Origin: Scatophagus argus
Lineage: Eukaryota > Chordata > Actinopteri > Scatophagidae
NCBI RefSeq assembly: GCF_020382885.2
Contig: NC_058499.1
Coordinates: 7,921,872 to 7,985,871 of the forward strand
DNA: 64,000 nucleotides
Direction: 5' to 3'
This document shows, piece after piece, positions 1 to 13,249 of this stretch; within the stretch, counting starts at the first letter, position 1; every line of letters starts with the position of its first letter. Position numbers and translations under genes: made by a program. A model generated the notes under the pieces. That model did not search any database. It was not told the DNA's origin and saw nothing but the letters and a program-made list of their open reading frames with translations.

Positions 1-2368
1 TCTTATGAAATGCTGTAAAGTAGAAGTAGTATAACACATAAATACTGAAGTAAAAATGAAGAATAAGTGCCTCAAAAATGGACTTAAATACAGCATATTT
101 TGTTATTTTGTTTTAAATACCTGATTTTACACGTTTGGAGGAAAATGTGTCACTGGGCCTAGCCTTAAAAAAAAAAAAAATCTAAAACTCCATTTCCCAC
201 AAAACATCTGTTCATCTGCGCACACTCAGCGGCACAGAACACTTGCCCCATTCCCTCCTCCCTACTTTAATGCTAGCTAAGATGGTGGTTAGAGCGTAAA
301 TTGTCTCTACAATACTAAGAAAAGAAAGGGGCAAAAGATCGTTATAGCCTTTTAATCACAGCAAAACAACACAGCTACGGTTATCTTATGTGACCGTCTA
401 TAGAAATTTTGACATTTCAAATATATTGGCTTGCAGTCCCCGCCCAATTTGGTGTGACTCCCTTGGAGTGGAATCCTAAGCTAAATACGGACAGGGTAAG
501 TAACGCTAACGTTAGCCGATTTGTTCACTGGGCTGGTCAGCTTCCATTCTCCCTCTACAAATAAAGGACAGTTGTGTCTGTTAAAATTTTATAGACTTAC
601 ACTAGAGTATTCCCAAGTTTATAAGACTATTGTCCAGGTAATCTTAATGTCGTGAGAGCAGTGTCAGTTGTGTATAGTGCCAAAAACTTGTTTCCAGCTC
701 AGCGTTAGCTTGTGTAGGCCTCGTCGTAAGCTTGGCTCCAAAACCCCCGTACATTTTGATGATAGTATAGCATGCTAACTATGCCGATGCTAGCGGTTAG
801 CAAAAAGCAAGCTGTCAGATAATATGTAGGCGAAAGCGTAACATTATGGCATATGGTTTTGCTATGGGTTGACGTCAATATCAATGTATTATTCATGTCT
901 ATATGTTTTGATCTTGTAATTCAGTGTACATTTGCTCATGGATACTTGCTATTAGTTAGACCGGCCTCCTTTACCAATTCGCGGCTGATGTTAGCTTAGC
1001 CTAACGTTAGTCATTTAACATCTGTCATAATGTACGATCCAGAAGACAGAGCAGCTAAAGTTACCAGCCTGACTAACTACGTATTCTCGCTTCATATACG
1101 ATTTTACCAATCAGCTGATATGCTGCAAGTGAAGCAGCAAAACCGCGATACACATTTACATGGGAATTTATTAGCAAATGCTGTCAAGTATTTAAAATGT
1201 TGGCGTTTCTCTGTTGCCGACTGATTCAGGTCTGCACTGTCAGATTTTTACTAGTCTTGGTTTGTCATTGAGTTAGTCTTCTGGCAGCAGTGTTGTCAGT
1301 TAGAGGCCAGGCAGGTGTTTAATTGCTAACAGCAGACGTTTCATTTGTAAATACACGCAGTTGGTTCCATTTCCCTTTAACGTTCATCATGACGTTGTTT
1401 CTATTACTGTCCACCACTGAAAGACATCGCAACATCCGTATTATCATTTTAAGGTGATGGCTGCAGATTCCGTGTTATTGTCTAAGGCATACAGTCAGTG
1501 TATCTTTTTTTAGACAAGCCCATCTAGATCTATATCTGTCTATATCGTAATAGAAAGTCTTGCAACAATTCAAACCTTAAGGGAGATGAGAATGTTCAGT
1601 TTTAGTCAAAATTGATTTAGAGGGATGTTGATTCTACTTAATTATAATTTTTGTGTATTTGCAACCCATCAAAATTTCCCAGAGCCCAAGGTGATTGCCT
1701 CAAATTGCTTATTCTGTATAACCAGCCAGGAATTCAAATGTGTTTAGACAGCACTATCTAAACCATGAAATATTCTCTTTTAAGGAGGTTAAAGCAAGTG
1801 AATTTTCAAATTCGAGTTTTCAAATGATTTGTGATGAATTAATTATCAAACCACCAACCCATTAAATTCTGCTAATTGACTAAACATTTCAGCTCAGAAA
1901 TACTGCAAGGGCAGTTCAATATTTGAAGTACATTCAGTCTTCTATACTAAACATTACAAACATCTCTGTGCCCAGCGCCCTAGAGGACCATAGTGTGGAA
2001 TTAACACCTCTAAAATGTTTAACTAAAAGTGAACATTATATCTGTCATGAAAGTAAGATGCATTACATTAGACTGCAGTAGTTTAACTAGGTGGATCAAA
2101 TAAACTAACAGCAGAGTGTAGTGGTTGCTGATAAGTAGCTCAAACACTATGTGAAATATATTTATATAAATACGTTTAGGCGTGAGCTCAGTCTAGCATT
2201 GTGACCTTGGTGGTCATAAAGTTAGTTTCAGAGAATACACTGTCTTGCTCTTAAGTACTTGGAGGTGGGGCAGCAGGTTCAGTTAGTAAAAAGAATTTGT
2301 TCAGTTGATATTATTTTCAGTCATGTCATCATTGAGCACTTATACTTAGCCTTTGTCTCTTTTCATAG
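1..2368 (+). promoter_or_regulatory. Upstream region and possible non-coding first exon of cnot4
   Basis: No coding gene is recognisable here. A YY1-like stretch (AAGATGGTGG) lies near 279-288, and a good splice donor (GG|GTAAGT) at 495/496 could close a non-coding first exon; the coding exon has an acceptor at 2367-2368 after a pyrimidine-rich run. Vertebrate CNOT4 genes normally start with non-coding 5' exon(s), so this fits, but the transcription start is inferred. The interval also contains repeated AACGTTAGC-type palindromes (about 502-520, 985-1011) and a decayed copy of an AT-rich interspersed repeat at about 1660-1860. Short open frames here look random. Confidence 0.35.
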
Positions 2369-2417
2369 CCCTGTGCTCTGTGACCAGCTTCAACACTCAA
2401 CCTTGCTGCGCCATAGG

Positions 2418-5400
2418 ATGTCCCACAGCCCTGAAATGAAGGACGACCCCATGGAGTGCCCTCTGTGCATGGAGCCGCTGGAGATCGATGACGTCAACTT
2501 CTTCCCTTGCACCTGCGGCTATCAGATCTGCCGCTTCTGTTGGCACCGCATCCGCACAGACGAGAACGGCCTCTGCCCCGCATGCAGAAAGGTAAGGAAC
2601 ATGATAATTGGAAAAGTCATCACAACTCTCACCAAAGAGGATGTGTTTGGGGGGGGAAAAAAGATGATGATGTTGGGTGTTCAGTTGCAGATATGTGGGC
2701 ATTGGGGGGGCCAAAGAAACTTGTTAGTTAAAAAACAGTTTAATCATCATTTACAGTCTCAGCAGGTGCGGTTTGGCTAGTGATTCCTATTAGACTACCA
2801 TAATGACAGCTAAAGACCTCACTTACCCACTATCCTTTGCAAAGCCGCGTAATTCGGTGGTTGTCTCAGTTTGTAACTTAATTGTTTGTGTTTTCGCGTA
2901 GCCGTACCCGGAGGACCCCGCTGTATACAAGCCTCTGTCACAGGAGGAGATCCAAAGGATAAAGAATGAGAAGAAGCAGAAACAGAATGAGAAGAAGCAG
3001 AAGGTGACAGAAAACCGTAAGCACCTGGCCAGTGTCAGAGTGGTCCAGAGAAACCTGGTGTTTGTGGTGGGGCTCTCGCAACGTCTCGCCGACCCAGAGG
3101 TGAGTACAGTGACATATGCCACCTGTGACACTGAAGTGTTAGAAATGTTGGTATTTTAGTTTATTGTGTGACAACCTGAAGGCATTAGCTGCAAGATTTA
3201 TTTTGATCTTTTTTGACAAGCACAGAAAGACTGAAAATCATAAAAATTTTGAAGGGGAATGGTGTTAATGCATGATTTACGTTTTATTGAACCCTCAGTG
3301 GTAAAGCTTGTGTTTGATTTGATTTGATTATTATGTATGAAAGAGTTCACAGTGGACCTGAAACTTTGTGATATGTTATATATATTTATATACTTTTGCA
3401 TTGTGTTCACAGGTCCTAAAACGACCAGAGTATTTTGGGAGGTTTGGGAAAATCCATAAAGTTGTCATCAACAACAGCACATCTTACGCCGGTTCACAGG
3501 TGAGAGTTTGGATCAAACCGGCGGGATGTTTCTTATACATTACCAGTGCTTAATATTACTTTTTTGGAAGAACCAAGTAAAAATGTGAAACCTTTAATGA
3601 GGGATGGAAAAGTTAACTGATTAAACATGTAAGCAGTTAATATCGAAAATAACCGGTCATTGCAGCTTTAGAAAGACTCTATAAACAGAATTCATCAGCT
3701 ATAGTAGATTTGTTTTTCTTGTGTGTTTACTCAAATTTTTAAATCAAATTTTTTTTTCAGGGGCCTAGTGCCAGTGCTTATGTCACTTACATCCGCTCTG
3801 AAGATGCTCTAAGAGCAATACAGTGTGTGAACAATGTGGTTGTCGATGGCAGAACGCTGAAGGTGAGAAGTTAACCACAACAATCAAGCGCATCATGTGT
3901 GCTTACATTTTAAGTGCTGATGTTGTGTAAACTTTATTTGCATAAAAGCCATCATCATCATTTTTTCAGCTTCTTTTTCTGTCTCTGTTGTAGGCTTCTT
4001 TAGGCACAACAAAGTACTGCAGTTACTTCCTTAAAAGTATGCAGTGTCCCAAACCTGATTGTATGTATCTACATGAGCTGGGAGATGAAGCAGCTAGCTT
4101 TACTAAAGAGGAGATGCAGGTAAAATATTTGAATCTCATTCTAAAATGTGAACTAAATTTTGGCTCTTTGCTGTGTGTTGATTGTGTTTTAGGCTTTGTG
4201 TATTTTTAAAAGGGTTAGGGTTGACTCACATTGTGTCTTTTGTTTTTAGGCGGGAAAACATCAAGAGTATGAGCAGAAACTCCTCCAAGACCTCTATAAA
4301 ATTAACCCTAGCTTTCTACAACCTCCAGCATGTGGAACAGAGAAGTCAAAGAGTAAAACCAACTCCACACAAAGGTAGTTTTTCTTTTTCTGATATGATC
4401 TTTTTCCTATTCCTTCCACAGTGCAGTCTGATTAATGTGCTAAATGTGTTTTGTTTCTCCTGCTTTGGGTCAGATCCAACAGTAGCAATGGTAAAGATGG
4501 GTGGCCAACACTGTCAGGACATAACAAACTGGTCAATGGGCTTTCAGAGGACCGCAAGTCTCCTCCATTGCTAGACTATCTAGACCAAGAAGTCAATGCC
4601 TCAGATGGGCTAGAAACAGAGCTGGGTCCTGGCCAGCGCACTACGCTGTCCCCCTTCTCTTCTAACTGTGACAGTAACAGGTAATATGGAGTACTCCTTG
4701 ACAAGAGAACCAACCTATCCTTTTATTTTTCAAACATTAATTGTTTATACTTATCTGAATTTGTAATCTGCAGTCCCAGTGACAAACCTCCAGAGTCAAT
4801 TGGAATGGTGAACGGCGAGACTTTACAACAGGTAAAAAGACTTCATCTCGGTTTTGTTTTGGTTACATATAAATGAAGGCGGTTCAACTCTAGGAGGGAC
4901 CATAATCACATGTGTCTCTCTCTTTTTTGTCCAGATACCCACCAGTGACTCCCCCTCTCCTCCCCCGGGTTTAACCAAGCCCAGTCTGGTGGTGCCCATC
5001 AGCGTATCAGACCTCACAGCCCGCTCACCTTTCGAGGGTGCGGCAGCTGAGTCCCAGTCACTCTTTTCAGACAACAGTAACTTCAGACATCCTAACCCTC
5101 TCCCTGCTGGTCTACCCCCCTTCCCCAGCTCACCCCGCGGCAGTTCTGACTGGCCCATGACCCCTGAACCACAGAGCCTCTTCACTTCAGGTACTTTGCT
5201 TCAAACCCTTTGTATTTATTGGTTGTGCTTTTTTTGTCTAGTTTTCAAACAATAGGTCGACCTGCAGCTACTTTATTGTATTTGTTGTATACTGTGGTCG
5301 TTTACATTGCACATTCTAATACTGACTGTGACAGTAGTGTCTCGTCTAGGCATTTTCTGCAGCCTGGGTAACAAAACTAGTGAAATGCTTTAAGTATTGA

Positions 5401-8400
5401 AGCTGTTTATGAGGGACATTGTCTACATTTGCTCAATCTTTAAATATGGGAAATGAACTATAAGTCATTGGTCATTGCTGAATGACGTGTCTCTGTCATC
5501 GCTGCAGTGCTCACAAAAATGTGTTCGCAAGTTTTAAAAGGTGTTTCTGCAAGACAGTATTCATCTGAGAACGAACAGTGATATTAAAGAGAGAGTTTAG
5601 TGTTCATTTAAATCATGATAAGTGTTTTTCTCTTTTTCCCAAAGTCCCAAAGTGTTTTACAGGGGGATAAAAACAAAGTAAATACAGATTAAAAAGCAAC
5701 ACTATAATCAAACACTGAAAGGTTAAAAGAAAAAAATGTAAAATAGTGAGAATGGAGAGATAAATATAAAATAAAATAGATATATAAATAGATTTTTTTT
5801 TGTAATGCTTTCATACAGAAGAATGCTTTAAGAAATGATTTAAGAGAAGTCACAGGCTGTCTGATCTCAGGCTCGAACTGCAAAAGCCCTTTGTCACCAG
5901 CTGATCAACTAACAACTTGGTCAGAGAAATCCTACACCTAGTTGATTAAGACTTTCTCGCATTGAGGACAGATGTAATAACTCGTCCCTTTTCTTTTCCT
6001 CACAGACACAATACCAGTGTCTTCTTCCACAGACTGGCAGGCGGCTTTTGGCTTTGGCTCATCCAGCAAACAGCAGGATGATGATCTGGGCTTTGATCCT
6101 TTCGACGTCACCCGCAAGGCCTTGGCTGACCTGATAGAGAAGGAGCTGTCAGTGCAAGATCAGAGCCCCTCATCTCCTGGGCCTTTCACCCAGGGGAGCA
6201 GCCTGCTGCCCCCTAACCCTAACCCCAGCACCTCTCATCACTTCCCAAGTGGCCTGCCACGCCTCCCCCCGATCCACCACAGAGCCATCTACAACTCGTT
6301 CAGTTTTCCCAGCAGTCAGAACAGCCAGGCCAGTCAGCAGCAGCCAGCCGCCAGACACCCCTGGATGGGCATCCCCACACGAAATAACCTCACACACTTG
6401 AACCACTCAGCCAGTGCTGCCTCACACAGTAATTTCCTGGACCTGAATCTGCCCCCTCAGCACAACACAGGGCTGGGAGGGATCCCCATTTCAGGTACCA
6501 GACACCTGGGTCACTGTCCCATCTTTGTGTGTCCTGTGGGAGCAGTGCATGTTAACACAGAGATCAGATGTGTTACATAATAGTGTTATTTAATATCACA
6601 GTACATGCACACTGCCATGTGGCATTGTGATACTTGTTTTGATTAGCATTTATTGACCTGACAGAGAAAAGCCTGGCAGGTGCAGTTCTGCTGCTCACCA
6701 CTAGTCTGTGATCAAAACATCTGAAAAACTGACATCTGTTTTCTTCTCCTCTCCTGCAGAAAACAGTGGCTCTATAGATGGCTTAAATGTGAAAGAGTGG
6801 CAGGATGGCCTGAGAGCTCTCTTGCCCAACATCAATATCAACTTCGGGGGGCTCCCAAACTCCTCCTCCTCTTCCTCCTCCTCATCCTCCAACAGTGTTA
6901 ACCATATCAGTGGGCCAGCGGGGCCAGCTGGCATCTCACACAGCCTGAGCTGGGACGGCACAGCCAGTTGGATGGACCCAGCTATCATTACAGGTAGATA
7001 GTAACTGCCATTATTAGGCAATTAGTGATTGAAAAAAATCAGTCAACAGTCATTTTTAACTGTATTAAGGCTTTTATCAAGAAAATTCCCAACATGCATT
7101 GGTGCCAACTCTTATGTATCATTGTAAATTAAATAAGGGCTGCAGGAATTTTCTGTTCGATTAATTTGCTTTTTGTTTTCTCAATTAAACACACAACTAA
7201 ACACTCAGATCAGTGCCCATCCCAGTTTACTAAAGTCCAATCCAGATTGTTTAATTTGGACTGTTGGAGGACATTCTGTATACTGTAAATTAAGAAAAAC
7301 AGCAAATTCTCACACTGGTGAAACTTGAACAATGAAATGTGCGACACTGGTGAACATTATTTTGGATAGTTGTTTGGCAGATGATCACTCAGCTGGTCGC
7401 TGCTCTTGCCAAAGTACTTGCTTGCATCAGGACTTGGTCGTTGGGCCTACTCGTCCTTTTTCCTCTCCTCATCCTTTGTTGTCTTCCTCTTTTTCCACAT
7501 TTTCTCCTTCCTGCCTCAGTTAGTAATTCACAAGGATATTGGCAAGTTAATACAGGAGTTGTGGACAAAATGCCAGAAGCGTTTTACAGTACAAACACTT
7601 GAAATAATAATGCACAATTGGTGCATTACATAATTTTGCAGTTTCTGCAAATAGTGCACCTGCAATTCAAACAACAGTCATTTGATGAGCCATCAGGCTG
7701 CAACTATTGATTAATCTGCTAATTATTTTTCTTAATTAATAGATCAATTGCTCTGTCTGTAAAATGTCAGAAAATATTAAACATTTCATGCTTTGTCCAG
7801 AAGACCAAAGATATGAAATTGAATATGATATAAGACAAATTAGTAGCAAATCCTTTGAAAAGCTGCAAGCAAAGAATGTTTGGCATTTTCCTTGGGAAAC
7901 AGTAGATTAATTATCTGTCAGTTATTTAATCTATTAATCATTTCGGCTGTGTGAATGTTGTGAAGTTCAATATCGATATTAAGTTCTGACAGTCACGGTT
8001 GTTTAGAAAAGTCCACACAAAGTAACGTTTAGGGAATCTGGATTGTGGCTACGAAACGTCTTTACAGTATTTGTATTTACTGCAGTGTCCTATTGGTCTC
8101 CCCTCTGTATTGTCTCACTTATCTGTTCTCTGACCCTTCTTCTGCCTACTCGCTTCAGGCATCCCGGCCTCAGCAGGCAACAGTTTAGACTGTCTCCAGG
8201 ATGACAACCCACCACACTGGCTCAAGTCCCTGCAGGCGCTCACAGAGATGGACGGCCCGGCCGGCTCAGCAGTGCCCACTCCACAGCCCCTTCACACCGG
8301 CCTCCTCGACGCCCACCCACCTCTTCACCACAGAGCCGCCGGCGGCTGGGCTCCCTACCTGCCCCCTCCCACAGCCAACCCCGCCAGCCAGTTCCACTCC

Positions 8401-8487
8401 CCTCCCCCCGGCTTCCAGACCGCCTTCAGACCCCCAGGACAGCCCACCACAGAGCTGCTACAGAGTGCCGCTGTGGACCGCCACTGA
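2418..8487 (+). CDS. cnot4: CCR4-NOT transcription complex subunit 4 (RING-type E3 ubiquitin ligase)
   Basis: Coding exons, all joined in frame with GT..AG borders: 2418-2591, 2902-3099, 3413-3499, 3761-3862, 3994-4119, 4250-4374, 4474-4680, 4774-4831, 4935-5190, 6006-6494, 6760-6993, 8159-8487; 794 residues. The family's role is E3 ligase activity associated with the CCR4-NOT deadenylase, in mRNA turnover and ribosome-linked quality control, in cytoplasm and nucleus. Domains: C4C4 RING with Cys 14, 17, 31, 33, 38, 41, 53, 56 and no zinc-binding His; a Lys/Glu-rich helical linker about 74-98; RRM about 108-188; C3H1 zinc finger C196-x8-C205-x4-C210-x3-H214; then a long Ser/Pro-rich disordered tail with conserved blocks (DLGFDPFDVTRKALADLIEK; LNLPPQHNTGLGGIP; KEWQDGLRALLPNININFG) ending in DRH. 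The ATG at 2418 gives the conserved MS..SP N-terminus and lies 50 nt after the acceptor at 2368. The open frame extending upstream to 2259 crosses that acceptor and is not coding. A run of 10 Ser (residues 642-651, near 6861-6890) is a coding microsatellite. Which teleost paralogue (a or b) this is cannot be decided here. Confidence 0.96.
5605..5960. repeat. Decayed interspersed repeat in cnot4 intron 9
   Basis: The stretch contains phrases typical of a fish dispersed repeat ('cccaaagtgttttaca', 'aagtcacaggctgtctgatc', 'gcaaaagccctttgtcacc'), recognised from memory of the family. It sits wholly inside the 815 bp intron 5191-6005. Family name not known to me. Confidence 0.4.
7675..7955. repeat. 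AT-rich 'CTGCAACTA..GATTAAT' interspersed repeat in cnot4 intron 11
   Basis: It begins with 'ggctgcaactattgattaat', has the internal core 'ctgtaaaatgtcagaaaata' and 'gtccagaagaccaaagatat', and ends in 'aatctattaatca'. This layout matches a short, very abundant AT-rich repeat family of percomorph genomes, probably a non-autonomous DNA transposon. A second fragment of the same family begins near 7138 ('agggctgcaggaattttctg'). Further copies occur across the window. Confidence 0.6.
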
Positions 8488-10165
8488 ACACAAACTACAG
8501 CAGACACACATCCATTTCCCCTCTACTACTTTATACCCACTCATCCTGTACCCTGCCCCCTCCCCTCCCCTCAATGCAATACACACCAATCTGCAGAGTA
8601 TGAGAAATTATTAACAAAGTAACACACATGCTTTCTTCTTTTTCCCTTCCTCCTTCCTTTTTGTCTATTCTGAAGGCCGATTTGTTTTTGTTTTTGTTTG
8701 TGGTACACAAGTTATCATTACCCTTTGTCTGCTACCATCACCACTCCTTACATCTAGTTCTGGGCGTAACATTCGTTGTGTAGCTCGCTGTTAATGGAGA
8801 GCGCAAGAAACAGTATAATGTTGAGTGCCCAGAGGTGACACAAGAGTTAACTCTACAAAGTGGCAAAGAAACAAATTAGCTGAAGTGAGGTCTTTTTTTA
8901 AAAAAAGTAACTAATGATTAAGCATGAACAACATTTGTGTTTTTGAAAGTTGAAGTCATGATAAGTTTTCGAGGAATGAAGCAAGCTGTGAATCTGCTCT
9001 TGAAGCTTTGCCCCAAAGACCCTCATCCTCCCCACTTAAACAGGAGACTGTGAAACGGTTCACCCTTACAGCTAAGTTGTGAATAAGGTGAGGTGAGAGA
9101 GAGAGAGAGAGAAAAGGGGTTGATACTTAGCTTTTTTTTTTTTTTTTCTTGAGAGTGGTTTTTAAAAAAAATGTTTAAAAAAAAAAAAAAGCTGAGATTT
9201 GGTTAGTGGAGAGTGAATGCAGATAACCGAGGGGAGTTGAGTGCACAGGCTATGCATGGGCTCCCTGTTAGGTAGGGACACAGATGGCCTACTTGAGTGG
9301 CCACTTGGCCCATATTCCCTTTAGTGGAGGGCTCCCACTGGCCCCATCCTGCTGGAGGGAAAATTTTGCTGAACCTCTGTATCAGAGGATAGAGCACTGC
9401 CTAACCCCAGGGAGCCAGGGCTTTGGGAAACCGTGGCACACATCCTGAGCACCAGGGCTAAACTCCTACTCACAGTGCCACTGTGTGGTACCTACAGTAG
9501 CTAGCCCTAACATGGACAGCCACCAGGTAGATAGGACAATGACTAGGATGGATGAGGATATGTCAAAAATACTAATGAGGGTAGCAACAGGATTAAACAG
9601 GTCCCTTTGTTCCACCCAGGAGGGCTTAAACGAGGCCTTAAAATGGACAGATGAGAGAAAGGAGCTGGAGTGATTGGAAGGGGAGTCTAGAGTCAGTGAT
9701 TGCTGAAAAATATGCAATATCGTATGTGACTTCAGCAGCTGTATGTGAGTGTGTGTCACAAAGGGAGGTGCTGCAAGACAAAACCAAGTACTGTAGTAGT
9801 GTTTTAAGGAGCTCTCAACCTGTAGGATTTGAGATCGACCTCTCCAACCACCGCCTTTTTTCTTTTTGAAGTCTTAATTCTGATCCGTGTTCGCTCTCTC
9901 CCTCTCTCTCTCTCTCTTTCTTTCTCTTTCTCTCTTTCTCCCTCTCTTACCCCACCCCCCACCCCTTCCGCTGTTCCCTATTTAACAGTATTCACAAAAA
10001 TGAACAAACTCATCCAGGAGAAACCAACACAGAGTCATACAATGGGTTTTAACGTGATGTTGCAAGAAAAAAAAAAATCAAAATTGAGGCGCTTAAAGGA
10101 AGTGAACTGTCCTCTGCAGGTCTGGAATAATGAACCTTAAATAAAACTGAAAATTCAGAGCTGGT
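8488..10165 (+). other. cnot4: 3' UTR of cnot4
   Basis: This non-coding stretch follows the stop codon at 8485-8487 and ends shortly after a poly(A) signal. It holds A- and T-runs (9127-9147, 9178-9190), a GA tract near 9096-9112 and a CT/TTTC-rich pyrimidine tract at about 9894-9950. Open frames at 9203-9870 have no recognisable homology. Extent is inferred from the position of the first strong poly(A) signal. Confidence 0.7.
10140..10145 (+). terminator. Poly(A) signal of cnot4
   Basis: AATAAA is followed within 15-50 nt by a GT-rich stretch ('ctggtgtttgtctgctgttg', 10162-10181), the usual arrangement of a cleavage and polyadenylation site. Confidence 0.65.
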
Positions 10166-10724
10166 GTTTGTCTGCTGTTGTGTTCTCAATATCCTGATTT
10201 ACTTATGTGCACTGAGAATTTAAACCTTAAAGTACTCGCCACCATACTGTCATCAGGAAGGTCACTATTAAGTCACTCTTGTCATTCCAGTGTCTTCCTC
10301 TAGGGGGCAGAGCATTGTCATTGATGACATTGCAGTCAAACTTAAGCACCGAATGACAGATTTTTCAAGCATGCATTTTTTCCCCCAACTAAATAACAAT
10401 GTCAACAATTGTAAGTACTTGTTAGACAAATGAAATGATGAGGACGTGTTTTCACAGGTCTCAGTGCTGTATGTTTTGTGTTGTTCAGTGTCGAGCCGCT
10501 GCTGGGAGCAGAGTGTGCCTGTACAGTGGATTGCTGCTCTGCACTCTTTCTGACCAGTGCAGCAGTAGATACCTGCAGAGGAGACCTTTTCTGTCCTGTG
10601 GGACGTGAGACAGACACAGGGAGGAGCTCAGTTGATATTCATACAGCATCTGAATATCTGAATCAGGTGTCTTGTGCAATTTTAATATAGTTTTTGTGGG
10701 ACTGACAACAGTCACATTATTTTC

Positions 10725-10830
10725 TGACAGTTTTTGGTCTTTGCAGCACCCCAAAAGCCAAATTTATCCTGGTTTGGTCTGCAATTTATTTCTTTATTGA
10801 TTAGTCTGCAGGTTATTTGATTTTGGAGGA
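10725..10830. repeat. Fragment of the AT-rich interspersed repeat family
   Basis: It contains 'cattattttctgacag' and 'tttattgattagtctgcagg', phrases shared with the copies at 7675 and 14095. The ends are eroded. Confidence 0.35.
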
Positions 10831-13249
10831 TGTACTGTAAATGGGAAGTATAATGTTGCCAGAAGTCAGTCAGTCAGCTGTGGGCCAGGAGTTGAGTACA
10901 GTTTTGTTTTAGCCAAAATTAGTTTACATTTTGTCACATTTGCACTATAAAAAGTATTCAGAATTAGCTCATTAGCAGCTCCTGTTTGCAGTACCCATGG
11001 AGATACATATACCTATCCCTACTAAGAAAACTTTCTAAGCAAATTTACGGACTCTTTGCAATAGACATTTATTAAAGATAGGCTTTTATTAGTCCCACAG
11101 CAGGGAAATTCTCAAAAAATAAACCCTAAAATAAAGCAAATATAAGATATTTTCAAGTGTTAACTAATGTGTATTGTTTACCAACAATCATAACTTTCCC
11201 TGAGTACACATTTTATATTATTACAACTGTTTTACTTTGTTGCATTTTTATTATATTGAAATTATAATATCAGTCCATGTGCTAACTTCTACTTATGTGT
11301 CCCCACAGAAGGAGTTGCAGCTGTTCATAAAAAAAACAAAAACACACATGCAGTAGGTTTACAACTACATTACATTGTGTTATAAGCCATACTGTACACT
11401 TACAGCTTAAAAGTGTCATCATGCAAATACAGAAAATAGTTGACGATCACTTTCCTGATTATGGATAAATGAGTCCGTTGTTAATACTTTCAGCACTTGT
11501 CCCAGTGTATGTGCCCCCCCCCCCTTCCACACTCCACACACACACACACACACACTCTCACCCACCTTCTGGTTTCAGGGTCCAGGTGCTGAGCAGGCAC
11601 TGGCAGAGGACGGTGAGTATGTGAATAACGCTGGCAGGCAGCAGAATCAGTTGCTGTGACAATGAGTCAGCAGCAGCACAGAGGGAGGGAGCTGTGCAGA
11701 GAGTGTTCCTGGACCTACACACTGTCATGCAGACGCTGAACTCAACCATGATGGGCCAATCTTCATGATGATGCATACCTGTCATCTTCAAAAATAGCAT
11801 CAGTGTATTTTCTGCAGCCACAGAAAATAACTCCGGTGTTCTGGACTTTATTTCTTCTCTGGCGGGAAAAGACTGGCACAGAATTTGCTTAATTATTAAG
11901 TGCTCTGTGTTGCCTAAATTGACTGATTAGTATATTGATTTGCTGGTTTTGCTGAAACTGTATATTCATGCTCATTATCCTAAGGGGACGGGAAGGACTG
12001 GGAAGTGAGGAGAGGAATGATGAAGCAAAAGAGGTTAAAGATTAGGTTAGAGATAAATCACTATTTAGTTGCATATTACAAAGAACTGGCTTCCAGAATT
12101 GTTATTTTAACAGTATTGGGACAGCTCTGTCTATAAATGTCCGACTGAAATTAGCTGGGTATTAGCAAATAAATGTCTGCAAACAGTACAAAACTGCGGT
12201 CAGGTGTTCAACGCAAGCAGAAAAAGCCCTGATTTTTCACTCTTCTCCTCCACAGAGCTGTTCTCTGCAGGGGTTCAGTCTGTTAAACTGCTGAAATCTC
12301 GTTTTCCTCCAGGACTGCAGCTATGAGGGCATGTGGAGAGGGCACAGTAGCCGCAGTGGCTGCTATTAAGCTGCCTGTACTGGAAGGCATGGATGGATTC
12401 TGAGACACTACACAACAACACAGAAGTGAGACCTCAAAAAGAAACGCAAAACGAGTACAAACGACATGTGCATTGTTCGCAGTTAACCTGAGCTCCCAGG
12501 TGCTGCTGTCACATTTAACGTCAATGTCTTTGTTCACACTGGAGGTTAAGGTTGTCTTAAGAACACATCCACACTGACGTTTTTCTGTACAGATATTATA
12601 CCAAATACTAAAGCATACTAAACAAAATGTGGTAAAACACCATCAAAGACAGGCTGAGATACATTTTATTTTTTCTTGAGGCACAGTATGAAAATTATTG
12701 GCTGCCCCCTCCTACCTAATAATTTTCATTTTTCATGTTTCAGAGCCATTCTGTTGTCAAATTGATTTAAACTGCTTTACAAATTTTAAGTAAAATGTTA
12801 CTGGAAATAAAAAGGAAAACATACACAGAAATAATTTGAATTTGGGTAAGATCTGGTTAGCCAATACTCAGTATTAAAAGAATCTGAGGAAAGCTCAAAT
12901 GTCCTCCGTCTGCCAGCAACAATCAGGTGAGCCCACACCCCACTTCACCCCCACATTATTTATAGCTTCCTGTGCTGATAAAGGACCATAATGTCAGCGA
13001 GTCGTGCGTCATCGCCATTTTAACAGTTTCAGCAGGAAGTGCTATGTTCAAAAGACAACACTGCAAAAAAACCTTATTTGTATCTGTAAGAAATTTTACA
13101 TCAGCTGCACATGTGCATATTATGTCCGCTATGTCAGAATACAAAAATTCAATCAGACTACCATATGTAAATTATGGACTCACTGCAAAAACTCACATGC
13201 TAAGATTTACTACACAAAGTACAACTGAGGCTGAGGTTTGCAGGTAATA

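Noticed and set aside
2397-2714. 105-codon open frame antisense to cnot4 exon 1
   Set aside because: Shadow of the RING-coding exon; no independent homology.
11579-11612. Possible 34-nt mini-exon on the + strand (TTTCAG|..ACG|GTGAGT)
   Set aside because: Good borders, but no partner exons or recognisable gene around it; such pairs arise by chance in 9 kb of DNA.
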